A DNA stretch of 64,000 nt. It comes from Rhodovulum euryhalinum (GTDB taxonomy: Bacteria; Pseudomonadota; Alphaproteobacteria; Rhodobacterales; Rhodobacteraceae). The position numbers and the translations under genes are program-made. Below the pieces are notes generated by a model. It searched no databases. It had not been told where the DNA came from and was given only the letters and a program-made list of their open reading frames with translations. This document shows positions 38,161 through 46,450 of this stretch, one piece after another; positions within the stretch are counted from its first letter, which is position 1, and each line of letters starts with the position of its first letter. The stretch covers positions 186,001 through 250,000 of the forward strand of contig NZ_SLWW01000002.1 in assembly GCF_004342445.1 (NCBI RefSeq), read 5' to 3'.

Positions 38161-38188
38161 TTGGGGCGTGTCGCTCGGGCGTTATATA
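38161..38188 (+). promoter_or_regulatory. Candidate promoter giving a nearly leaderless pip mRNA
   Basis: TTGGGG at 38161-38166 and TATATA at 38183-38188 are separated by 16 bp. A start seven bases after the -10 would fall within about two bases of ATG 38197, and no ribosome binding site precedes that ATG. Confidence 0.45.
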
Positions 38189-38196
38189 GGCGGCTC

Positions 38197-39186
38197 ATGG
38201 ACAAATCCGCAGGCCAAAAGCGCGCATCGCAACTTCTTTACCCGCCGGTCGATCCGTTTGACCAGCGGATGCTGGATGTGGGCGACGGCCACCGGATCTA
38301 TGTCGAGCAATGCGGCCATCCCAAGGGCATCCCGGTCATAGTGCTGCATGGCGGCCCCGGCGGCGGCTGCAGCCCGGCGATGCGGCGCTATTTCGACCCC
38401 GAGGAATTCCGCGTGATCCTGTTCGACCAGCGCGGCTGCGGCCGGTCGCGGCCCCATGCCAGCGTGTCGGCCAACACGACCTGGCATCTGGTGAGCGATA
38501 TCGAGACGATCCGCAGCACGCTTGGCATCGAGCGCTGGGTGCTGTTCGGCGGAAGCTGGGGCGCCACGCTGGCGCTGATCTACGCCCAGACCCATCCCGA
38601 GCGTGTGGCCTACATGGCGTTGCGGGGCGTCTTCCTGATGACGCAGGCGGAACTGGCCTGGTTCTACGGTGGCGGCGCGGGGCAGTTCTGGCCCGATCTC
38701 TGGTCCCGCTTTGCCGAGATCATCCCCGAGGACGAGCGCGCCGACATGATCGGCGCCTATCACCGCCGCCTGTTCTCGGGCGACATGATGCTGGAAACCC
38801 GCTATGCCCGCGCCTGGGCGGCGTGGGAGAACGCGCTGGCCTCGATCGACCATGACGGCCCGATGGGCGAGGCCCCGGCAGACTACGCCCGCGCCTTTGC
38901 CCGGCTCGAGAACCACTATTTCAGCAACGCAGGCTTTCTTGACCGCGACGGCCAGATCCTGCAGGACGTGGCCCTGATCTCGCATATCCCGGCGACCATC
39001 GTGCAGGGGCGTTACGACATGGTGTGTCCGCCCGCATCGGCATGGAAACTTGCCGAACGGTGGAGCCGCGCGGATCTCAGGATGGTTCCGCTGGCCGGCC
39101 ACGCCCTGTCGGAACCGGGTATCAGCGCGGAACTGGTGCGCACCATGAAAGGCGTGCAGCGGCAGGCGGTGGCACTGGGGTTGTAG
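38197..39186 (+). CDS. pip: Proline iminopeptidase
   Basis: Serine aminopeptidase of the alpha/beta-hydrolase fold that removes N-terminal proline. The 329-residue product has the oxyanion motif VLHGGPGGGCSPAMRRYFDP, FDQRGCGRSRPH, the nucleophile elbow GGSWGATLAL (Ser at about 116), and the acid and histidine in VQGRYDMVCPP and LAGHALSEPG. Peptidase family S33. It appears to be monocistronic or joined to the methyltransferase that starts four bases after its stop. Confidence 0.93.
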   Translation: MDKSAGQKRASQLLYPPVDPFDQRMLDVGDGHRIYVEQCGHPKGIPVIVLHGGPGGGCSPAMRRYFDPEEFRVILFDQRGCGRSRPHASVSANTTWHLVSDIETIRSTLGIERWVLFGGSWGATLALIYAQTHPERVAYMALRGVFLMTQAELAWFYGGGAGQFWPDLWSRFAEIIPEDERADMIGAYHRRLFSGDMMLETRYARAWAAWENALASIDHDGPMGEAPADYARAFARLENHYFSNAGFLDRDGQILQDVALISHIPATIVQGRYDMVCPPASAWKLAERWSRADLRMVPLAGHALSEPGISAELVRTMKGVQRQAVALGL

Positions 39187-39190
39187 GCGC

Positions 39191-39838
39191 ATGAGCGTGA
39201 ATGTCCGTTTCTGGGACCGGCTGGCCCGGCGTTACGCGCGCATGCAGGTGCGCGATCCCGAGGCCTATGACCGCAAGCTGGCGATGACGCGAGCGCATTT
39301 CCCGCCTGATGCAAGGGTCTTCGAATTCGGCTGCGGCACGGGGACGACCGCGCTGAAGCACGCGCCCCATGTCGGGCATGTGACCGCCATCGACTGTTCG
39401 GCCAACATGATCGGCATCGCGCGCGAAAAGGCGGCGGCCGAGGGGATCGGCAACGCCACCTTCAAGGTCGCATCGCTGGAGGACATGCCCGAGGCGCCGG
39501 GCGCCTGGGACATGGTCATGGCGCACAACGTGCTGCACCTGCTGCCCGACCGGCAGGGCGCGCTGGCCCGCGTCAACCGCATGCTGAAACCGGGCGGGGC
39601 GTTCGTGTCCTCCACCGCCTGCGCCGCCCGCGCGCCCTGGCTGTTCCGCGCGATCCTGAAGACCGGCCACGCGCTGCGCCTGTTGCCGCTGTTCAACTTC
39701 CTGACCGAGGCGCAGCTGAAGGCCGAGATCGAGGCCGCCGGGTTCGAGATCGCCGAGGAATGGCTGCCGCCCGGCGGCCGGTCGGCGCTGTTCCTGATCG
39801 CGCGGAAGAAAAACGAACTACCGAGAGGTCCATCGTAG
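39191..39838 (+). CDS. Class I SAM-dependent methyltransferase
   Basis: Small-molecule-type methyltransferase of unknown substrate. The 215-residue product has motif I VFEFGCGTGTTALKHAPHVGHVTAIDCS, the post-II region NVLHLLPDRQGALARVNRMLKPGGAF and an FNFLTEAQLKAEIEAAGFEI C-terminal segment typical of UbiE/BioC-like enzymes. It begins four bases after pip. The neighbours give no firm clue to substrate. Confidence 0.8.
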   Translation: MSVNVRFWDRLARRYARMQVRDPEAYDRKLAMTRAHFPPDARVFEFGCGTGTTALKHAPHVGHVTAIDCSANMIGIAREKAAAEGIGNATFKVASLEDMPEAPGAWDMVMAHNVLHLLPDRQGALARVNRMLKPGGAFVSSTACAARAPWLFRAILKTGHALRLLPLFNFLTEAQLKAEIEAAGFEIAEEWLPPGGRSALFLIARKKNELPRGPS

Positions 39839-39850
39839 AGAGGGAGAGCC

Positions 39851-40165
39851 ATGAAAGGCGAAGGCTGGAGTCTTGGCCCTGTGTGGGTTGGCCTAATTTC
39901 GTTGGTTGTTGCTACGGTCTCCTTTTTTGTTGGTGTCAATCAAGGCATTGAGGCCGCGCCAGAAGTGGCAGCAGCCGAGCGCGAAAGTGCAGAGTCATTC
40001 CAGCGCTGGGTGGAGGAAGAATCAGAAATAAGGCCTTGGTATCCTAGCGACCGATACGAGGCTTGTGACCGGATGTTTGAGTGGGCAGTGGACATCATTG
40101 ATCAGGAGAGAATGGAGCAGATGCGGAACGAAGAGCCAATTGGCGATCCATATCGTGATCGCTAG
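39851..40165 (+). CDS. AT-richer orphan, single-pass membrane protein
   Basis: Not recognised. The 104-residue product has one N-terminal transmembrane helix ([20 protein letters not shown]) and then an acidic helical domain ([39 protein letters not shown]) expected to be cytoplasmic or periplasmic. By hand count the gene is about 53% GC against a much higher local average, and it uses codons rare nearby (ATA, AGA, AGG, TTT). AGAGGGAGAG precedes ATG 39851. It sits between the methyltransferase and the rimP promoter, suggesting a recent insertion or acquisition. Function cannot be assigned. Confidence 0.7.
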   Translation: MKGEGWSLGPVWVGLISLVVATVSFFVGVNQGIEAAPEVAAAERESAESFQRWVEEESEIRPWYPSDRYEACDRMFEWAVDIIDQERMEQMRNEEPIGDPYRDR

Positions 40166-40199
40166 CGGCTTGCGTCATTGATCCCGCCGAACAATCTCC

Positions 40200-40228
40200 T
40201 TGCACCTGCGGCCCATTCCGCCTATATC
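40200..40228 (+). promoter_or_regulatory. Sigma70 promoter of the rimP-nusA-infB operon
   Basis: TTGCAC at 40200-40205 and TATATC at 40223-40228 have an optimal 17-bp spacer. Initiation would be near 40235, about 89 nt upstream of rimP, so the terminator hairpin at 40285-40308 would lie in the leader. Confidence 0.65.
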
Positions 40229-40236
40229 GCCCTCAA

Positions 40237-40308
40237 CAACGGCGGTTCGGCCTCCACACCCGATCCTCCACCGGTGATCTTCGCACGGGCCGTTGGCCCG
40301 TTTTTTTT
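40237..40308 (+). promoter_or_regulatory. Attenuator-like leader of rimP-nusA-infB
   Basis: The leader ends in an intrinsic terminator: ACGGGCC (40285-40291), loop GTT, GGCCCGT (40295-40301), then a T-run to 40308. An upstream segment CAACGGC (40237-40243) is exactly complementary to GCCGTTG (40289-40295), overlapping the stem arms and loop. Pairing there would prevent the terminator. The two alternatives are mutually exclusive, as in transcription attenuation. The terminator ends 15 bp before the rimP ATG. Alternatively, termination here could release a small RNA of about 75 nt. Confidence 0.6.
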
Positions 40309-40323
40309 GTGTCTGGACGCCAG

Positions 40324-40917
40324 ATGAACGACCTTGTCGCCAAGACCTCCATCGACCGGCGCCTCGCCGAGATCCTGACCCCCCTGATCGAGGGGATGGG
40401 ATATGAACTGGTGCGCATCCGGCTTATGGGTGGCAACACCAAGACGCTCCAGATCATGGCCGAGCGCCCCGAGGGTGGCATCGAGGTGGACGACTGCGCC
40501 AGGATCTCGACCGCGGTGTCGGCCTTGCTGGATGTCGAGGACCCGATCGAGGATGCCTATACGCTGGAGGTGTCGAGCCCCGGCATCGACCGCCCGCTGA
40601 CCCGGCTCAAGGATTTCGAGACCTGGGAAGGCCACGAGGCCAAGATCGAGACGACCGAACAGATCGACGGCCGCCGCCGCTTCAAGGGGATGCTGCAGGG
40701 CACCGAAGGCAACGAGGTTCTGATCGAGATCGACGGGCCTGATGGCGCGCCGGTGACCATCGGGCTGGAATTCGAGTGGCTGTCGGACGCGAAGCTGGTG
40801 CTGACCGACGAGCTGATCCGCGAGATGCTGCGGGCGCGCAAGGCGGCGGGCATCATCGACGAAAGCGACTTTGACGAGATCGAGACGGACGAGGGTTCCG
40901 TCGCGCAGGAGGACTGA
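40324..40917 (+). CDS. rimP: Ribosome maturation factor RimP
   Basis: Needed for 30S subunit maturation. The 197-residue product has the RimP N-terminal domain ([65 protein letters not shown]) and the C-terminal SH3-like domain ([17 protein letters not shown]), plus an acidic tail. ATG 40324 follows the leader terminator directly. nusA begins three bases after the stop, which is the classic arrangement. Confidence 0.96.
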   Translation: MNDLVAKTSIDRRLAEILTPLIEGMGYELVRIRLMGGNTKTLQIMAERPEGGIEVDDCARISTAVSALLDVEDPIEDAYTLEVSSPGIDRPLTRLKDFETWEGHEAKIETTEQIDGRRRFKGMLQGTEGNEVLIEIDGPDGAPVTIGLEFEWLSDAKLVLTDELIREMLRARKAAGIIDESDFDEIETDEGSVAQED

Positions 40918-40920
40918 GAC

Positions 40921-42540
40921 ATGGCGATTACCTCTGCCAACCAGCTGGAACTGCTGCAGACCGCCGAGGCGGTGGCGCGGGAAAAGATGATCGACCCCGA
41001 TCTCGTCGTGCAGGCGATGGAAGAGAGCCTCGCCCGCGCGGCCAAGTCGCGCTACGGGTCCGAGATGGACATCCGGGTCAAGATCGACCGCAAGACCGGC
41101 CGGGCCAGCTTTACCCGCGTGCGCACCGTGGTCGAGGATGATGCGGTCGAGAGCTACCAGGCCCAGCTGACCGTGGCGCAGGCGAAACAGTATCTCGACG
41201 ATCCCAAGGTGGGCGACACCATCGTGGACGAGGTGCCGCCGGTGGAACTTGGCCGGATCGCCGCGCAGTCGGCCAAGCAGGTGATCCTGCAGAAGGTCCG
41301 CGAGGCCGAGCGCGACCGGCAGTACGAGGAATTCAAGGACCGCGTCGGCACCATCATCAACGGCCAGGTCAAGCGCGAGGAATACGGCAACGTCATCGTC
41401 GATATCGGGCGGGGCGAGGGCGTGTTGCGCCGCAACGAGAAGATCGGCCGCGAAAGCTATCGCCCGAACGACCGCATCCGCTGCTACATCAAGGATGTCC
41501 GCCGCGAGGCGCGTGGGCCGCAGGTGTTCCTGTCGCGCACGGCGCCCGAGTTCATGGCCGAACTCTTCAAGATGGAAGTGCCGGAAATCTATGACGGCAT
41601 CATCGAGATCAAGGCCGTGGCCCGCGATCCGGGCAGCCGGGCCAAGATCGGGGTGATTTCCTATGACAACTCGATCGACCCGGTGGGCGCCTGCGTCGGC
41701 ATGCGCGGCAGCCGCGTTCAGGCCGTGGTGAACGAGCTTCAGGGCGAGAAGATCGACATCATCCCGTGGAACGAGGACCAGGCCACGTTCCTGGTGAACG
41801 CGCTGCAACCGGCCGAAGTGTCGAAGGTCGTGATCGACGAGGAGGCCGGCAAGATCGAGGTCGTGGTCCCCGACGACCAGCTTTCGCTCGCCATCGGCCG
41901 ACGCGGCCAGAACGTCCGGCTGGCGTCGCAACTGACCGGGCTTGATATCGACATCATGACCGAAGCCGATGAAAGCCAGCGCCGCCAGGCCGAGTTCGAG
42001 GAACGCACCCGGCTCTTCATGGACACGCTGGACCTGGACGAGTTCTTTGCCCAGCTTCTGGTGTCGGAAGGCTTCGGCAATCTCGAAGAGGTCGCCTATG
42101 TCGATATCGACGAGCTTCTGACCATCGAGGGTGTCGACGAGTCCACCGGGGCGGAACTGCAGGCGCGCGCCCGCGACTACCTGGAAGAGCAGAACCGCAA
42201 GGCGCTGGAACATGCCCGCGAGCTGGGGGTCGAGGACAGCCTGGTTGAATTCGAGGGTCTGACGCCCCAGATGCTTGAGGCATTGGCCGAGGACGGCATC
42301 AAGACGCTGGAAGACTTCGCCACCTGTGCCGACTGGGAGCTTGCCGGCGGCTGGACCACCGTCGATGGCCAGAGGGTCAAGGACGAGGGTATCCTCGAGA
42401 AATTCGACATGTCGCTGGAAGAGGCGCAGACCCTGGTGATGACCGCGCGGGTCATGCTGGGGTGGGTCGATCCGTCGGAACTGACTGGCGAGGCCGAGGA
42501 AGAGCCCGAGTCCGAAGACGAGGAGGAGGCCGGGGCCTGA
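40921..42540 (+). CDS. nusA: Transcription termination/antitermination protein NusA
   Basis: RNA-polymerase-associated factor affecting pausing, termination and antitermination. The 539-residue product has the N-terminal polymerase-binding domain, S1 domain ([22 protein letters not shown]), and two KH domains ([50 protein letters not shown]). Two C-terminal helical repeats ([26 protein letters not shown] and [27 protein letters not shown]) and an acidic tail follow. NusA often feeds back on its own operon, which makes the upstream attenuator-like leader relevant. Confidence 0.97.
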   Translation: MAITSANQLELLQTAEAVAREKMIDPDLVVQAMEESLARAAKSRYGSEMDIRVKIDRKTGRASFTRVRTVVEDDAVESYQAQLTVAQAKQYLDDPKVGDTIVDEVPPVELGRIAAQSAKQVILQKVREAERDRQYEEFKDRVGTIINGQVKREEYGNVIVDIGRGEGVLRRNEKIGRESYRPNDRIRCYIKDVRREARGPQVFLSRTAPEFMAELFKMEVPEIYDGIIEIKAVARDPGSRAKIGVISYDNSIDPVGACVGMRGSRVQAVVNELQGEKIDIIPWNEDQATFLVNALQPAEVSKVVIDEEAGKIEVVVPDDQLSLAIGRRGQNVRLASQLTGLDIDIMTEADESQRRQAEFEERTRLFMDTLDLDEFFAQLLVSEGFGNLEEVAYVDIDELLTIEGVDESTGAELQARARDYLEEQNRKALEHARELGVEDSLVEFEGLTPQMLEALAEDGIKTLEDFATCADWELAGGWTTVDGQRVKDEGILEKFDMSLEEAQTLVMTARVMLGWVDPSELTGEAEEEPESEDEEEAGA

Positions 42541-42555
42541 TCCGGGGCGGAACGC

Positions 42556-43167
42556 ATGACCCGTGGAGGTGCGCGAAAACCGGCTGACGAACCGGAACGG
42601 CGCTGCATCGCGACCGGCGAGGTGCAGCCCAAGGCCGGGCTGATCCGCTTTGTCGTCGGTCCCGACGACCGGATCGTGCCCGACCTGCTGGGCAAGCTGC
42701 CGGGCCGCGGTATCTGGGTCACCGCCGAGCGGACGGCGCTTGAGACCGCGGTCAGGAAGCGCCTTTTCGCCCGGGCCGCCAAGCGCGCGGTCACGCTGCC
42801 CGAAGATCTGGTCGATCAGGTCGAGGCCGGGCTGGTGCGGCGGGTGGTCGAGGCGCTGTCGCTGGCCCGCAAGGCCGGGCAGGCCGTCGCGGGCTACGAG
42901 AAGGTCAAGGGCTGGCTCGACGGGGGCGAGGCCGCCGTCCTGATCCAGGCGTCGGACGGGTCGGAGCGGGGCAAGACCAAGCTCAGACCGCCGCGTCCCG
43001 AGGGTGCCTATATCGGCTGTCTGACCGCCCGGGAAATCGGTTTGGCTTTCGGCCGGGAACATGTGATACATGGCGCGCTTGCGGCTGGCGGACTCACTGA
43101 ACGTGTAGTAGAGGATGCCGCCAAGCTTTCGGGCATCCGCAAGAAGATTGGGGGCGGGACCCCCTGA
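42556..43167 (+). CDS. YlxR (DUF448) protein with L7Ae-like C-terminal domain
   Basis: Putative RNA-binding protein of the nusA-infB operon. The 203-residue product has an N-terminal YlxR domain ([36 protein letters not shown]) and a C-terminal L7Ae/YlxQ-like segment ([50 protein letters not shown]). In Firmicutes ylxR and ylxQ are separate genes between nusA and infB; here the two appear as one polypeptide, as in other alphaproteobacteria. Molecular role is not firmly established. Confidence 0.85.
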   Translation: MTRGGARKPADEPERRCIATGEVQPKAGLIRFVVGPDDRIVPDLLGKLPGRGIWVTAERTALETAVRKRLFARAAKRAVTLPEDLVDQVEAGLVRRVVEALSLARKAGQAVAGYEKVKGWLDGGEAAVLIQASDGSERGKTKLRPPRPEGAYIGCLTAREIGLAFGREHVIHGALAAGGLTERVVEDAAKLSGIRKKIGGGTP

Positions 43168-43183
43168 AAGGGTTGAAGGCCTT

Positions 43184-45682
43184 ATGGACGACACTGACGG
43201 CAAGAAGACACTCGGTTTGCGCGGCGGCCCGCGGTCCGGTCAGGTGAAGCAGAGCTTCAGCCATGGCCGCACGAAGAACGTGGTGGTCGAGACAAAGCGC
43301 AAGCGCGTCGTCGTGCCCAAGCCCGGAACCGCGAAATCCGGTGGGGCCGCGACGGCCGGCGTGTCGGGCAGCGATCCGGCCAAGCGTCCTGCGGGGATTT
43401 CCGATGCCGAGATGGAGCGGCGCCTGAAGGCGTTGCAAGCCGCCAAGGCGCGCGAGGTCGAAGAGGCCGCGCAGCGCGCGGCCGACGAGCGCCAGCGCGA
43501 GGAAGACCGCCAGCGCCGCCGTGAAGAGGCCGAGGCGAAGGAGCGCGAGCAGCGCGAGATCGAGGAAGCCGCCCGGCGCAAGGCCGAGGAAGAGGACGAG
43601 CGCCGCCGCGCGGAGGCCGAGCCCGCCAGCAAGCCGGCCGCCGCGCCGCCGCCCGCAGCGGTTACGGCCACGCCGATGGCCGATGCCGACAAGGGCGCGG
43701 CGAAGCCCGTCGCGCGCAAGGTCGACCGCGAGCGCGAGCGCAGCGACGAACGCACGGCCCGTGCCAAGGTCAAGGACGACGCGCGCCGTGGCGGCAAGCT
43801 GACCCTGAACCAGGCGCTCGACGGCGAGGGTGGGCGGCAACGCTCGCTTGCCGCGATGAAGCGCAAGCAGGAGCGGTTGCGCCAGAAGGCGATGGGCGGG
43901 GCCGAGTCCCGCGAGAAAGTCGTGCGCTACGTGCAGGTGCCCGAGACGATCGTGGTGTCCGAGCTGGCCAACCGCATGGCCGAGCGCGCCGCCGACGTGG
44001 TCAAGGCGCTCATGAAGATGGGCATGATGGTGACGCAGAACCAGCCGATCGACGCGGACACCGCCGAGTTGATCGTCGAAGAGTTCGGCCACAGGATGCA
44101 GCGCGTCTCGGACGCGGATGTCGAGGACGTGATCGACAGCGTCGAGGACAAGCCCGAGGATCTGACGACGCGTCCCCCGGTTGTGACCATCATGGGCCAC
44201 GTCGACCACGGCAAGACCTCGCTTCTGGACGCGATCCGTGACGCCAAGGTGGTCGCGGGCGAGGCCGGGGGCATCACCCAGCATATCGGCGCCTACCAGG
44301 TGACGACGGACAGCGGCTCGACGCTGACCTTCCTCGACACGCCGGGCCACGCGGCCTTTACCTCGATGCGCGCCCGGGGTGCCCAGGTGACGGACATCGT
44401 GGTGCTTGTGGTCGCGGCCGACGACGCGGTGATGCCGCAGACCATCGAGGCGATCAACCACGCCAAGGCGGCCAAGGTGCCGATGATCGTGGCGATCAAC
44501 AAGATCGACAAGCCCGCCGCCGACCCGCAGAAGGTGCGGACCGACCTGCTGATGCACGAGGTCGTGGTCGAGAAGATGTCGGGCGAGGTGCAGGACGTCG
44601 AGGTTTCGGCCAAGACCGGCGAGGGCCTTGACGAACTGCTTGAGGCGATCGCGCTGCAGTCCGAGATTCTCGAACTCAAGGCCAATACCACCCGCGCGGC
44701 GCTGGGCGCCGTGATCGAGGCCAAGCTCGACGTGGGCCGCGGCCCGGTCGCGACGGTTCTGGTGCAGAACGGCACGCTCAAGCAGGGCGACATCTTCGTC
44801 GTAGGCGAGCAGTGGGGCAAGGTGCGCGCGCTGATCAACGACAAGGGCGAGCGCGTGGAAAGTGCCGGGCCCTCGGTTCCGGTCGAGGTGCTGGGCCTGA
44901 ACGGCACACCCGAGGCCGGCGACGTGCTGAACGTGGTCGAAACCGAGGCGCAGGCCCGCGAGATCGCGGAATACCGTCACGCGAAGTCCAAGGAAAAGCG
45001 TGCTGCCGCCGGGGCCGCCACGACGCTGGAACAGCTCATGGCCAAGGCCAAGGAGGACGCGACCGTTGCCGAGCTGCCCATCGTGGTCAAGGCCGACGTG
45101 CAGGGCTCGGCCGAGGCGATCGTCCAGGCGATGGAGAAGATCGGCAACGAAGAGGTCCGGGTGCGCATCCTGCACGCGGGTGTGGGTGCCATCACCGAGA
45201 CCGACGTGGGCCTTGCCGAGGCATCGGGCGCGCCGGTCTTCGGCTTCAACGTGCGGGCCAACGCGCCGGCGCGGAACGCCGCGAACCAGAAGGGTGTGGA
45301 AATCCGCTATTACAGCGTGATCTACGATCTGGTCGACGACGTGAAGAAGGCGGCATCCGGCCTGTTGTCGGCCGAGATTCGCGAAACCTTCATCGGCTAC
45401 GCGCAGATCAAGGAGGTCTTCAAGGTCTCTGGCGTGGGCAAGGTCGCGGGCTGTCTGGTCACCGAGGGCGTGGCGCGCCGGTCGGCGGGCGTGCGTCTGC
45501 TGCGCGACAACGTGGTGATCCACGAGGGCACGCTGAAGACGCTGAAACGTTTCAAGGACGAGGTGTCCGAGGTCCAGTCGGGCCAGGAATGTGGCATGGC
45601 GTTCGAGAATTACGACGATGTCCGGCAGGGAGACGTCATCGAGATATTCGAGCGGCAGGAGGTCGAGCGCACGCTCGCCTGA
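43184..45682 (+). CDS. infB: Translation initiation factor IF-2
   Basis: GTPase that places fMet-tRNA in the ribosomal P site and promotes subunit joining. The 832-residue product has a long charged N-terminal region (many E, R, A, K; about 60-220), then the G domain with G1 GHVDHGKTS near residue 337, DTPGHAAF, and NKIDKP. EF-Tu-like domains follow, ending in IF2-C2 ([27 protein letters not shown]). ATG 43184 begins [19 protein letters not shown], the alphaproteobacterial start. An intrinsic terminator follows at 45704. Confidence 0.97.
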   Translation: MDDTDGKKTLGLRGGPRSGQVKQSFSHGRTKNVVVETKRKRVVVPKPGTAKSGGAATAGVSGSDPAKRPAGISDAEMERRLKALQAAKAREVEEAAQRAADERQREEDRQRRREEAEAKEREQREIEEAARRKAEEEDERRRAEAEPASKPAAAPPPAAVTATPMADADKGAAKPVARKVDRERERSDERTARAKVKDDARRGGKLTLNQALDGEGGRQRSLAAMKRKQERLRQKAMGGAESREKVVRYVQVPETIVVSELANRMAERAADVVKALMKMGMMVTQNQPIDADTAELIVEEFGHRMQRVSDADVEDVIDSVEDKPEDLTTRPPVVTIMGHVDHGKTSLLDAIRDAKVVAGEAGGITQHIGAYQVTTDSGSTLTFLDTPGHAAFTSMRARGAQVTDIVVLVVAADDAVMPQTIEAINHAKAAKVPMIVAINKIDKPAADPQKVRTDLLMHEVVVEKMSGEVQDVEVSAKTGEGLDELLEAIALQSEILELKANTTRAALGAVIEAKLDVGRGPVATVLVQNGTLKQGDIFVVGEQWGKVRALINDKGERVESAGPSVPVEVLGLNGTPEAGDVLNVVETEAQAREIAEYRHAKSKEKRAAAGAATTLEQLMAKAKEDATVAELPIVVKADVQGSAEAIVQAMEKIGNEEVRVRILHAGVGAITETDVGLAEASGAPVFGFNVRANAPARNAANQKGVEIRYYSVIYDLVDDVKKAASGLLSAEIRETFIGYAQIKEVFKVSGVGKVAGCLVTEGVARRSAGVRLLRDNVVIHEGTLKTLKRFKDEVSEVQSGQECGMAFENYDDVRQGDVIEIFERQEVERTLA

Positions 45683-45703
45683 GTCTGCGGTCACCGAAGA
45701 TTG

Positions 45704-45736
45704 GAAAGGGCGCTCCGTTGGAGCGCCCTTTCATTT
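45704..45736 (+). terminator. Intrinsic terminator after infB
   Basis: GAAAGGGCGCTC (45704-45715) pairs perfectly with GAGCGCCCTTTC (45721-45732) around a five-base loop. The downstream T-run is short, but the strong stem 22 bp after the infB stop fits the end of the operon. It may serve the convergent small gene as well. Confidence 0.8.
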
Positions 45737-45762
45737 CGCGTGAGTGGTGTGGTTTGGCCGCT

Positions 45763-45897
45763 TCAGGCGGCCTTGTTGACCGGACGGCCCTCATAAAGCC
45801 GATCGCCCACGCGGACGACGATCCGGCCATCCGGCCGGCGCGCAACAAAGGCGCCTTGAACCGATACGCAAGACCCAAGCACGATCGTTTCGATCAT
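45763..45897 (-). CDS. 44-residue conserved small protein
   Basis: Unknown function. The peptide reads MIETIVLGSCVSVQGAFVARR, then a positively charged beta-rich segment (DGRIVVRVGDRLYEGRPVNKAA). ATG 45897 is chosen because GAGGGAC lies eight bases upstream; a start at 45957 would add 20 residues but has no ribosome binding site. I recall similar peptides in this position after infB in Rhodobacteraceae, so it is probably real. The alternating hydrophobic pattern suggests a compact beta fold; no signal peptide is evident. Confidence 0.65.
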   Translation of the reverse strand: MIETIVLGSCVSVQGAFVARRPDGRIVVRVGDRLYEGRPVNKAA

Positions 45898-46051
45898 CTG
45901 TTCGTCCCTCGTGTAGAAACTTACCTTTTGTAATTCGGGAACGATTCGGCGCGACATTTTATTTCGCCGCAGGCCGCGCGCATGCGCGGATTCCTGCCGA
46001 AGCGGATCCAAAGGCCCCCGGTGGCCTTGTCCTCTGGCGGAACGGTTCCGC

Positions 46052-46450
46052 CTAAAGCAAGTCCCTCAGGAACGGGATAAGCGGCAGATCGGCCGGCGGC
46101 ATCGGATAGGTGCGCAGGTCCTTCGGACGCACCCAGGCTAGCGCCTGGCCCTCGTGGCCATGCGGCTGGCCCTGCCATTTCCGGCAGACGAACAGCGGCA
46201 TCAGCAGGTGGAAGTCCTCGTAGCCATGGCTTGCAAAGGTCAGTGGCGCGAGGCAGCTGGACCAGGTGTCGATCCCCAGTTCCTCTTTCAGCTCGCGCAT
46301 CAGCGCCGCCTCGGGCGTCTCGCCGGGCTCGACCTTGCCACCCGGGAACTCCCAGAGCCCCGCCATCGCCTTTCCCTGGGGGCGCTGCGCAAGCAGCACC
46401 CTGCCGTCCGCATCGACCAGCGCGACCGCCGCCACGAGGACGATCTTCAT
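46052..46450 (-). CDS. mutT: 8-oxo-dGTP diphosphatase MutT
   Basis: Cleanses oxidised guanine nucleotides from the pool. The 132-residue product begins KIVLVAAVALVDADGRVLLAQRPQGKAMAGLWEFPGGK and has the NUDIX box GGKVEPGETPEAALMRELKEELGI, characteristic of MutT. Its ATG overlaps the argJ stop (ATGA), so it is translated downstream of argJ in the same transcript. Confidence 0.93.
   Translation of the reverse strand: MKIVLVAAVALVDADGRVLLAQRPQGKAMAGLWEFPGGKVEPGETPEAALMRELKEELGIDTWSSCLAPLTFASHGYEDFHLLMPLFVCRKWQGQPHGHEGQALAWVRPKDLRTYPMPPADLPLIPFLRDLL

Noticed and set aside
40222-43203. 993-codon minus-strand open frame antisense to rimP-nusA-ylxR
   Set aside because: GC-driven shadow frame; the plus-strand genes are well-known families in canonical order.
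43094-45694. 866-codon minus-strand open frame antisense to infB
   Set aside because: Shadow frame of a high-GC gene; the His/Leu/Asp/Val-rich product has no motif.
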